Positions 46,950 to 56,851 of a stretch of 64,000 bases of DNA are shown here, piece by piece. Position numbers and translations under genes: made by a program. A model generated the notes under the pieces. The model was not told where the DNA came from. It made no database searches and was given only the letters and a program-made list of their open reading frames with translations. Origin of the DNA: Sorghum bicolor (Eukaryota > Streptophyta > Magnoliopsida > Poales > Poaceae); NCBI RefSeq assembly GCF_000003195.3, contig NC_012871.2:10961997-11025996 (forward strand), given 5' to 3'. Each line of letters begins with the position of its first letter. The stretch's first letter is position 1.

Positions 46950-47803
46950 AATACAAGCAGTAGATTATTTTCTTCTTGTCACTAACACATCCTTCTAAAT
47001 GTGTGTTGTAAATTGTGATGCTACGATAGACCATCATCGCCATCATCATCCTTGGCCAACTGGTAACATGAGAACTCAAATTTACAGCTCCATGAGATGC
47101 GAGCTACAGGAAAGAAATTAAGTTATGAGTTGTGGTATGGTGCTGGTGCCTCCTGGTTCATGGACAGTGACTTATAAGTGTGGTTTGTTGTTTGGGTTCA
47201 GACTTCAGAGAACTGGTCCATCTGGCAATGCAGGTCAGTCATTTCTAGCAATAGGTTCCATTTCACCACAGAATTAACCAACAGCTACATGAACCCATAC
47301 CACAACAAAAATTCAATCGTTTGCACTCATAAATTTCCAAATGCTGAATGCTGCATTTAGCAAGAGTAATTTTAGAGCTACTTAGCTAATATTCTTCGAA
47401 CAAATCCGAAAATAACTGCACATAAAACTGCAGACTTAATTTCCCACACCCTGCTACGTACGTACACACTTTTTTCCACAACTGTGCAAATGTGCCATTC
47501 CAAAAGTACAAGAGGGCAAAAAAAATCAGCAACACAGTTCAGGTTGAGTAAATAAGTTGCAGTAGTATCACAACCAAATTTCCAGCCACAATAAACTGGA
47601 CCAAACTACTGCACTAAAACGCCATGCATATCATTTTCGTGAACACCAGTTATTTCAGACTTTCATTCCAAGCTCTGACAGTCTGACTGCAGAATCAGGT
47701 TATGAAGCAGAGTTGGAGGCAGCTCAGGTCACCATCATAAGCTTTAAACCAAATAACAGGCTACTAGCTTTACAGGTTTGAGACTACTAACCATTCCTTA
47801 GCC
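46950..47803. other. Spacer homologous to 37400-37890, no gene
   Basis: The part 47220-47630 is the partner of the copy near F-box B (see 37171-39050). It lies on the 3' side of F-box copy D. Confidence 0.55.
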
Positions 47804-48260
47804 CACTACTGCAGCAAGAGTTTTCTGAGGCGGTCGAAACAGTCTGTCTCGGTGGAGAGCAGGGGCGGAGCCCACCCCTCTCGGCACAGGTAAACATTGA
47901 TAGCCCACGTACTTGTTTAGCTTTTCTGGACTTTAGAGCATCTACAGCATAACATAAAGTTGAGAGAAGAGAGCCCACTCAGGTAGCCCATTAAGTTTCT
48001 TGGCTTCTTGGGCTTTAGAGCACCACAAAGTTCACAGCAAAGAGTCCACACTAAGACATACATATCGATGGCGTATGATGGTTGTTGGTTTATTTTTATT
48101 TTATTTTTTTGCCCCCCCTATAATTTGATGCACCCTCCGCCACTGGTGGAGAGGTCTCCATTAGTCATAGTAACGCAGGCGGTCCATTTTTCCGCCTCCA
48201 TAAATCAATCAGGAAAAAAAAACAGGACAAGCCCACTGAGCCCATCCACTTTAGAGAGAG
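47804..48260. mobile_element. Decayed CACTA fragment, family of 43875-44868
   Basis: It starts CACTACTGCAGCAAGAG, followed by TTTTCTGAGGCGG as in the element at 43875, and contains GACAAGCCCACTGAG as that element does near 44034. The right end is not recognisable. Confidence 0.6.
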
Positions 48261-48589
48261 TTCCCGAGCTACGGACTCAAGTTCCCAAGCACAAAGCAAG
48301 TAGCATGCTACAATCCTGATTCATTTACCATCTTGCAGGCAAGCCCCAGACAGCTTCAAAAACTAAGTATCTAGCAAGCTACCGACTTAGAGATAGATGC
48401 TACTACTAATCATTCCCGATATCAGCGATATACAATGCATTTTGGTAGCTCTACAGAACAATGTAAGCACAGCAATGTAAGCACAGGACAGCAGCAAAAT
48501 CATGTAGAGATATCCCACCCGAAACCATACTTCTGGTCTAGTAATTTCCTTCTTGATTTAGAAGGCATTGGACTTGCAATTTGAGCTTA

Positions 48590-50330
48590 TTATCCATTTG
48601 ATAAGCCAGCTCCTGGTCCTGGCCCCTCATCTGTAAAGACCACAACACCAGCTCCTGATCCCTCATCCGTGGAGACTGCTCCCGGTGCTGCATACAAAAG
48701 ACAAATACAAAATATGATGAACCACTGTTAACAATGAACATTGGGCCAACACAAATTACACATGAGCCGTGAAAGCAGCAGCGATTTAGGAATACATAAT
48801 TAAACTAGTTAATGGTCACATATACACAACACCATCAAGATATCCTTAAAAAAACAACATCAAGAAGATGAACTCAAACTAGTCTAGATCTAGGAATGTA
48901 TACTATTGGTATTTCTATGATGTTATTAAGTGACATTATTGCCAAACTGGAGATGATTTAGGAAAATATATAATTAAAGATTGGCACGAGACAAATATTT
49001 GGACCATACAACCTCATGTAGACATAACCTTTTATGTTGGTAATAATATATAGGTAGTAGTAAACTGATTCATGAGGTTCAGGTATCGCTCTTTGACAGA
49101 CAACATTCTTTTTCCCACAAAAAGAATATAACACAATCTTGCTGAGCCCATACACAATCAGACTATATTTTCATGCTGAACTACTACTTATTGTGCAAAA
49201 GCCGCAAATTATAAAGTGACAAAACAGGTACCTGGAGTGCAGAAGCTCACATAGGGAATAATGCAACCCCAGCCTAAGCACTCGCCTATGTTCTTGCTCC
49301 TCCCTGAACTCAGATCAATAGCGAAATACCCAACGCGTGTCTTAAAGAAAATGACACCAGATCCTGCTTCTGCAAAGCCAGCCAACCAAGGTTTGTCTGC
49401 GAAAGCTTCAGGTGGGAATATGGGATCACGCAGGGCATCTTGTGGGAGCAGCGTACGAAGCTCAATGGCTCTTCTTTCTTCCCATCTTCCATGCTCCCTT
49501 ATCCATAGGTGAAGTTTTGAACCAAGTGTTGAATTGCTTGTCTTGGCAACTCCTAGCCTACCATCCTCTGTAGCAATAAGCACAGTGGTCATGCCCTCCA
49601 TTCCAACGCCAGGTGCTACTCTTAGGCAAATAGTAGATATCTGATTTGTCAGCAAGTCATACTTGAAGATTTCCTGGTTGCATCCACTCAGGAAGTAGAT
49701 GGCACTCCCAACGTGAACACAGGCCCCGGTGATAAACTCATAGCCAAAATGGCCCATAGTGCGTCCCTCATCAGAAGCGAAGATGGGATCACTCCAGCTA
49801 TCAGCTTCAGATGAATAGAAACAAGAGAAGTTCCTCCGTTGAGATCTTCCCACACATACAACCTTGAAGTGGCAACGGATATGGCTGCAGCCGTCTCCCA
49901 CGGCGCAGATGACGGCCGCGTCCCAGCCCAGTTACTAGATCTGAACAGGCCTGAGGTGAACGGCAGCGGCACCACGGGCAGATCCCACTGCTCATCAGTG
50001 ATGGGATCCCACACGGAGAGGAAGACATCCAGATCCTTCTCGGGGCAGCGAAAGAGGAGCACGCGGCCATGGCTGGAGTGGACCGCTCGCACGTCGCGGC
50101 CGTCAGCGTGGCGCGGGCGAAATGATGACATAGGGACGAAGCTGATGTCGCTGTGGATGTTGGCGATGTAGCCCAGCAGTGGTGGCGAGCGGTGGAGCTC
50201 ACGGAATCTACGGCGGAAGACGGGGCCGGTGATGACGCGGTACCATTGCCTGCTGACGAGGGCGGCGCGGGCGAGGGTCGCGGGGTCATCCGGTGGGAGG
50301 CGGAGGAGGAACAGCTCGATGAAGTCGTCA
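48590..50330 (-). pseudogene. F-box family protein (copy D), start lost and one frameshift
   Basis: The F-box is read on the minus strand from about 50330: PPPPDPAVLIDDFIELFLLR, then LPPDDPATLARAALVSRQWY and FRRRFRELH. There is a TAG just before the coding start and no in-frame ATG, so the start is lost. The frame runs to FRSSNW (about 49930), where an extra GCTG-like duplication shifts it. The next frame (VICAVGDGCSHIRCHFK to SGRSKNIGECLG and PYVSFCTPG) ends at a GT donor (49231). Exon 2 (48687-48590) adds a Ser/Gly-rich tail ending GLSNG before TAA, in phase. Members of the family bind Skp1 and recruit targets to SCF ligases. It is the most complete of the three copies. Confidence 0.8.
48690..49230 (-). 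other. Intron of F-box copy D
   Basis: Bounded by GTACCT (49231) and a TATGCAG acceptor (48688). The same donor context, CTCCAG then GTAC, marks copies A and B. Confidence 0.6.
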
Positions 50331-50951
50331 ATCAGAACCGCCGGATCCGGAGGTGGCGGGCCCTAGCAAATCCCTGGATGAGGTGGGCTCAAGTGGGGTT
50401 GTTTTTTTCCTTGATGAGTTAATTATATGCTATATATCATTATTTTATCATTTGGGTTGTTTTTTTAGAAAATGAAAAGGTTCCGACCACAGCCATGCAT
50501 CGCACGCAATCAAGTCATATTACGAGTTTTGTGACCCTAGGGTTGCTTAGTACACATTAATATTCATCATTTTTTTATGGGATTAATATTCATCATCGGT
50601 TGTGTAGAGACTATAGATTTAGTGCTTGTCGGAAAAGAAGAAAAAGTAAAGGATTAAAAACAAAGTTTTTTCAAGTAAACATCAAGCAGCTTGTTCGCTT
50701 GAGCTTATCAGCCGAATATGTTAGACATTTAACAGTATTTTTCTCACCCAGTAAATCAGGTAACAGTACTTCTTGTGCCAAAGATCATTAATTTTTAAGC
50801 CAACATTAATGTTTCATAATGATATTCTACAAACTTTTTGTTGACACCTGCAGACTGCCGCCCTATGTAAATGCTAGTTCCGCCCCTTGGGTGGAGCCAC
50901 CGTCCATAGAGGCCTCAACGAGTGGCGGCTGAAGACCTTGGTGGTCGCAGT

Positions 50952-51190
50952 TGTAACATCCAGACCTAGGGCTTAATAAGATTAATAGGATACTTATACC
51001 AATAAATTGCAACTTATTTTCTGAAAATCCATCTCCAAAGAACTCTAAAACTAAGTGTATGCTTGGCATAGAGAAATTTAGGGATACATGACCGACCGAG
51101 AAGTTCTTTCCGGATGTGCACGAGTGAGGACAAAGTATGCAGAAAAGACTGGTGTTGGTCTGTGAAGGCTGACTATGTCCTAGAAAAGCT
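50952..51190 (+). repeat. Repeat containing a 5S-rRNA-like segment
   Basis: The repeat starts TGTAACATCCAGACCTAGG. Within it, 51028-51113 aligns with the 3' two thirds of plant 5S rRNA: TCCATC, AGAACTCTAAA, CTAAG, TGCTTGG, AGAG, AGGGAT, TGACCGACC, GAGAAGTTC occur in the right order and spacing. The internal promoter region is thus recognisable but mutated. Cassandra-type TRIMs and 5S-derived SINEs carry such segments. I could not assign which this is. Confidence 0.5.
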
Positions 51191-51281
51191 GCCAAATCTG
51201 GCCTCGTGGAGGCGGAACATTATAGCAGCAGCCGGTGCAGTGGCACCCACTTCTCAGCGTGGCTTCTTGCATCCATGGTAA

Positions 51282-51624
51282 GAGCATCTCCAAGGGTTTT
51301 GCATTTGAGTAATTTGCCAAAAAGCTCTAAAAGAGGTATCCAACGGTTTTGCATTTGGAGTTTACAATTTGGGAAACTTGGCAAATGAGGGAGCAAACTT
51401 GATAAAAATGCCAAGCTGTGGACGACTTTGCAAATCCGATCGCGCGAGCAAAGTCACGTGCGAGGAAAGCGCGCGCCTCTGGAGACCTTCTATTTTTATC
51501 CTTTGCCAAGTCCAAATGTCAATTCTCTTGGAGATGACCTATTTTTATCCTTTGCTTTTTGTTATGGGAGTTTGCAAATAGCAACAAATGCCAAGTCAAT
51601 TTGCCAAAGCCTTTGGAGATGCTC
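51282..51624. mobile_element. Tourist-like MITE, TAA duplication
   Basis: It starts GAGCATCTCCAAGGG and ends CTTTGGAGATGCTC, with TAA on both sides (51279-51281 and 51625-51627). 343 bp, no transposase. Confidence 0.85.
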
Positions 51625-52441
51625 TAAGTGTGGTGTTATCAAAGAGTTGAAGTCGAAGGTTGGCATTTCTGTTTCAGGAGTTCGAGCGTGGTTGGCCATT
51701 GCTACTATAGAAGAAGCGCGCCCATGCCCTAGTCCATTATGTAAGGTGTTGTTATGGTCTAAAAAATAGGAAAAAGTTCATTTTACCTTCGTGAACTATC
51801 CTCGAAGTCTAGTTCATTTTGCCTTCCTGCTATATATGGGCATCCAGTCCGAGCTGAATAGCTCGGCACGAGGCCCGTGTTTTTGGCACGGCCCAAGCCC
51901 CGCCTCACTATACCACAACCAAAGTATAGTGTCTCCAAAACGGTCGCTATAAGCCGTTATAGCGACTGATCATCGGTCGCTATAATGTTATAGCCACCAA
52001 TGTATAAGTCGCTGTAAGTGGCGTCGCTATAAGTGTATAGCGACCGACAGGGTTTATAGCGGCCGATCATCTGTTACCTATTTTGCGACCAATCGTTTGA
52101 CGATATCAAACATTTTAGCGTCTAATAATCAGTCACAGTGAACTGACGCTATTATATATAATATTAATTTCATATTAAGCATATTTCAAACATAATAAAC
52201 ATCTGTAACATGTCACATTATTCAACAACCACATATATACATTGCTGCTCATAGCACTCATGAAACACATCATTAGATAACAATATCTCAAGTTTCATTA
52301 AAGCCAACATTTAGCAATACACATCAAGTTCAATCATCTAAGATTCTAATCCATGACAGTTCCATCATCTGACACAACCTATTAAATGGTAGGCACAAGC
52401 CATATGTTTGCTTCCACAATCTAACTCGATTCACTACAAAA

Positions 52442-54420
52442 TGCCTCATCTCCATCTTATCAAAAGCAATATGTTGGCTTCCTGGTGACTTTCCAATATC
52501 ATAAACACCTCCAAGGCTTCCGTCCCACCTGAATACAAAAAAACACAGCGCACACTCGTAAAAAATACAGATAAAGATGACTACATGCTGCTTTAAACTA
52601 GATTCCTATGCTTTTTGCCCTTCCACAAAATTTAAGGAGAGTTTGAACAAGAATCTGCATATACTAGTAAGAATCGATAGGCGCCAAGTTACATTCAACA
52701 TAGTTGCATTCAAATAACAGAAAAATATAGTCTTGTACTGTCAGTTTTTTCTCCATTTTTTCTAAACCTGGAAAACAGCAGGGGAAGGCCCCACTGTTAG
52801 ATTTTCTATATTTAGATTGGTTAGGTACAAACATTAGATTCTAGACATAAGCTTTTTCATGCCTGATGAAATTGAGGTAAAGGTAATTCCTACATGATGC
52901 ATGTCCAACACTGATAACATTTATCAGTTAGAATTATGCTTTCAAGAGTTTCATATAAAATCTGCTAGTAGCATTCATTGGCCATTAAATTGCAATTTTT
53001 GTAGCTACATTTGCACAAGATTGCAATAGAAAAAGGTAGAAATCACATTTAGACTGCCTATCTGAGTTCTAGCTCTTCTCTCCTCCTGCTCCAAGTCCAC
53101 AGTGTAAAACAAGACTTACTTCAAAGTTGGGAGACATCTAATGAGTTACAAGATACTCCCATTAACTAAAAGCAAAAGCTAAGAAACCATTCAATCCATG
53201 TTCAACCTTCACGCAAGACATCAACCAGATTTCCATATGAAATAAAAAACATATCATAAGCACTGAAATAGTCGCATACTTCTACAACTTGAAAAAAAGA
53301 GAGCAACAACTAGGGAAACAGAAACCTACCGATACAAACAAGTAGAGCTGCTACTGGAGCATGTTCAAATGCCTTCACAAGGTGTCCAGCTACACGTGGA
53401 GCAGCTGCAATTAAAATATGGTGAGGTTATACATGTGCATATATTACAGCTCAAATATATCTCTTAAATACCTACAGTGGCTGAGGATGAAATGAAAATA
53501 CACTACAAAATGACCACCCCTCTTGCAATGCATATATACGTTGCTAAAGGTACATGTATGTATTGGTAAGGTCTATAAGGAAATGGTACACTAAATACTA
53601 GGAAACCTGCACAGAGATATGAAAACCGGGAGAGAACCATTAGAATGCTACAAAGTTAAATTCTGACCTACTAGTAGGGTTTCCGTACTCTTGATATACT
53701 CAAATTTCTAAAAACATTATCTCCCAAAACAAATCTGCAATAACAACAAAAAAACAAAAGAGAAATGGGTGCATTATCAATGCTTATTACTTCTAAACAA
53801 TTGCAGTGCAAATTAGGGTTAGATCCTCGCCTAGACTGGATCCCACTCTAATTGCTAGACGATAAATGCAAAGATTATAAAAGCAATACGTCTTCAAACT
53901 AAATTGTCCACAAATCTGCATAAATATAACAAAACAAAACAAAAATACTTGAATGAGGAGGGGGGATACCTTAGGGTAGGAAGTGCAGCGCGCAAAATGG
54001 AATTGACGGGAGGGAAACTTAGGCTAGATCGAGGATCCTCCTAACTGCAGAAGATTGATGATGGAGAGTGCAACATTGAATAGGAAGAATAAATTCAAAT
54101 CGCTCATTATCTCTCTAGTTACCATCTGAGTAACTCGATTCCGAAACAACCCCTAAACCTAAACAGATATCTCGAGAGTTTAGAGAATCCGGAACAAGCG
54201 AACCTCTCATTCCATCTAAATAACACAGTAAGAACAGCGCCAAGCAAGAAGGGATGGGGCCGGCGCATGGCACCACAAGCAACTTACTTGGACGCGGCGG
54301 AGGCCGTGTCCTCCTCGAGCCACTGCCGGAGCTGGCGCGCGTTGCGGCGAAAGAGGGCGCCAGACCTGCGGATGTTGGTGGTGAACAGGAGCACCCCCGC
54401 GCCGCTGTCGGAGGAACCCA
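52442..54420 (-). pseudogene. Captured multi-exon gene fragment inside the CACTA-like element
   Basis: Minus strand. Exon-like 1 (about 54420-54288) reads VLLFTTNIRRSGALFRRN and ARQLRQWLEEDTASAASK, then GTAAGT. Exon-like 2 (53404-53330) reads APRVAGHLVKAFEHAPVAAL, then LVCIG before GTAGGT. Exon-like 3 (about 52530-52400) follows a CAG acceptor and reads WDGSLGGVYDIGKSPGSQH and MRHFVVNRVRLWKQTYGL. The splice sites are good, but exon 2 does not join in phase. Exons 1 and 3 join in phase directly, giving ASKWDGSLGG. I do not recognise the parent gene. The arrangement, host-like exons with introns between CACTA ends, is that of a gene-capturing (Pack-CACTA type) element. Whether it is transcribed is unknown. 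Confidence 0.5.
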
Positions 54421-54627
54421 ATGACCCACACCGCTGCCGCAGGAACCCTATGCAACCGCGCCGCCGTTGGAGGGGCCGAACATCGCTGCGCTGCTGTCGG
54501 AGAGATCCGGCTCGAAGCGCCGCCGCCTAAGGTGCCGCGCCCCGCGTCCATCCGGGTTCTAGGCCCTTCTTCGCCGTCGGATCCGCCGCACCGTCACAGG
54601 CGCCATGCCCCTACGCTCGATCCGCGC

Positions 54628-54631
<4 letters not shown>

Positions 54632-54681
<50 letters not shown>

Positions 54682-54684
54682 GTT
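54632..54684. repeat. GA microsatellite
   Basis: An almost pure run of AG dinucleotides over about 50 bp, upstream of captured exon 1 on the minus strand, where CT/GA tracts are common in plant 5' leaders. Confidence 0.9.
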
Positions 54685-55014
54685 GTGCGGCTGAGGGAGG
54701 GTCAGGGAGAGGGAAGATAGGGAGAGAGAGGAATGGGTTATATAGTCTAAGGTTTTTAGATGGGCCGATTTGGGCCATGGTCTGCATAGTAATATTGGTC
54801 ATTTCTCCATCCAACTTTATTTGAACAATTGAAAATTATAGAATTTTTTTGACAAAACTTAGAATTATGACAATTATTTTGTGGTAATTTGGAAACAAAA
54901 GATGAACTATTCAAAAAAATTCCCACCAACTCTAGGACATGGATAGAGTGACATGTATGAGGATAAATATAATTCAAATATAAGTTTTGATTGTTTTATT
55001 CCTGTGTCCAGCCT

Positions 55015-55262
55015 GCAGAGAGAAAGTTTCCTGTGCGCTAGTAGAAAGTTTTCTGTAGACCGGTGGAAACCCTCTTGTGCGCTAATAGAAAGTTTCTTGT
55101 ATACCGGTGGAAAGGAAAGTTTCATGTGCGCTAGTAGAAAGTTTTCTGTAGACCGGTGGAAAACCTCTTGTGCGCTAATAGAAAGTTTCTTGTATACCGG
55201 TGGAAAGTTTCTTGTTTACCAGTGGAAAGTTTCCTGTGCGCCAGTGGAAAGTTTCTTGTACA
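55015..55262 (+). repeat. Minisatellite that stays open in frame
   Basis: Repeats built on GAAAGTTTCTTGTGCGCTAG and a higher-order unit of about 94-100 bp. One plus-strand frame (54953-55282) stays open through the array and repeats RKFSVDRWK and ESFLYTGGK. A coding role is unlikely. The open frame is probably a by-product of the periodicity. Confidence 0.8.
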
Positions 55263-55380
55263 CCTTGGTGTGGCAGTTTTGACATCCCAGGGTCAAAACT
55301 CTTTGTAGTCACAGAATTCGCATTACTGACGTGGCAATGTTCTTTGCAAATTATCTAAAAATAATTCAATAAATATTTTG

Positions 55381-55480
55381 TGACATATAAATATACCTTA
55401 TGACATATCAAATATCGTCACTAGATGTTGTGACATATAAATAGACCTTATGACATATCAAATATCGTCACTAGATGAAA
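55381..55480. repeat. 50-bp tandem duplication
   Basis: Two adjacent copies starting TGACATATAAATA, at 55381 and 55431, containing CTTATGACATATC and CGTCACTAGATG. They differ by one or two bases. Confidence 0.85.
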
Positions 55481-56712
55481 TTGGATTAGTTATATGACAT
55501 TTGGTGTGACAAACAATTTTTTTGGTCCTTAAGTCAAGGTGTCTAAAATATAATGTCATAAAACAGATAATATAATAACATTATGGACTTTGTCATGCTA
55601 AATACGTCAAAAAGCCACCCACCTCTTGTAGTGCGCGGTGGCAAGGATGGCAGCCCAGACGACAACCACGGAGGCAGGAACGGCAGCTGCGGCGGCGAGG
55701 GCGGCGGCTGCGGCAGGGGTGGCGCCCCCGTGAGCTTGTGACCGAGAGGAGAGCGACGCTGGGTGCCGTCCGTGAGGTGTGAGAGGGAGATGAGACGGCG
55801 GCGGCAGCTAATGGGGGTGGAGACTCTATGCGGTTGAGTTAGGGTTTTGGGGATGACACTGGCTGGTGAGCTGCGCTAATTTCAGTGCCCATGGGCTGAG
55901 TGCGTCAAAAATGAAAATGAGCTACAGCGACCAATCATTTGACTCTAGCACTCATTTTTAGCTACCGATCATTTGACGTAAATATATAGCAACCGATGTT
56001 TTGTCGATACGAGGAACAATAGCGACCGATCATCGGTTACCAATTTGTAGCGACCAATTGTTTGACGTTAATATTACGTTTTAGCGACGGTTGTTTGACG
56101 CTATACTTTGGCTGTGGTATAGTGCCTGGCCCGGTGTCTAGCAGGCTCGGGCGAGCAAGGCTCAGAAGGGCAGGTCGTGCTTGGGCCTCACCCCAGGCAC
56201 GTGGGCCAGCACGACACGGCCCACTCCTCAATGGTCGGCCCAAAGGAGACCCGCCTAGCTACCCCCTCTCGGCCTTGGCCTTGGGCTGGCCCATGACAGC
56301 GTGTTGTGCGGCCAACGCTCGATGGCTCCATACATAAGGAGCCATCGCGGCTCTCCACCCGGCCACCCAAACCCTACCCACTTCGCTCGTCCACTCACTC
56401 AGTCTCGCCTCTCGGCCTCTCGCTCGCAGTCGCAGGCTCGCAGCGTAGTGCCCAGCGTAGTCACAGTCATAGGCGGCCCTCTTCGGTGAACTCGTTGTCG
56501 GACCGGTGAACTCGCCGCTGCTTCGCCCCCTCTCCCTTCCCTGAGTTTTCCTATCTCTCTCTCTTTCTCTCCTCTGCCCTGTTGGCGATCATGTGAGTTT
56601 GCCTCCCTATCACTCCTTTCGTCCCCACTCGCATCCGCTAATCCGTTCTCGTGCCTTTGCATGGCCCTCATATTCTCCGCGCCGGGCTCCGGTCGCGTAG
56701 GTAAGAGAAGAT

Positions 56713-56752
56713 CTAACCCTAGCCCTAACCCTAACCCTAACCCTAAACCTCA
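56713..56752. repeat. Telomere-like CCCTAA tract in an hAT intron
   Basis: Five to six consecutive CCCTAA-type units lie between a GTAAGAG donor (56700) and a TTTTTGCAG acceptor (56788), in the probable first intron of the hAT transposase. Plant telomeres use CCCTAAA. Telo-box motifs are also known near transcription starts. Confidence 0.75.
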
Positions 56753-56851
56753 TCTTCTCTGACTTCTTTCTTCTCTCATTTTTGCAGGTCGGTTGTTGAT
56801 GCCTCGTCTTCTAGCGCTGGCATAGAGCGGGCAAGGCGGCCACGCGCGCCA

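Larger units (their letters stand above)
51906..56124 (-). mobile_element. CACTA-like element (CACTATACC ends) with captured exon-like segments
   Basis: It starts CACTATACCACAACCAAAGT and ends with the near-perfect inverse (ACTTTGGCTGTGGTATAGTG). Both sides have the CCT duplication (51903-51905 and 56125-56127). Length is 4219 bp. Subterminal phrases AGCGACCGATCATCGG and CGGTCGCTATAA recur at both ends in both orientations. No transposase is visible, so it is non-autonomous. The interior carries exon-like segments on the minus strand (see 52442-54420), a GA microsatellite, a minisatellite and a 50-bp tandem repeat. Confidence 0.88.

Noticed and set aside
55015..55262. CRISPR-like repeat array
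   Set aside because: Units are contiguous without unique spacers, in plant DNA and within a transposon.
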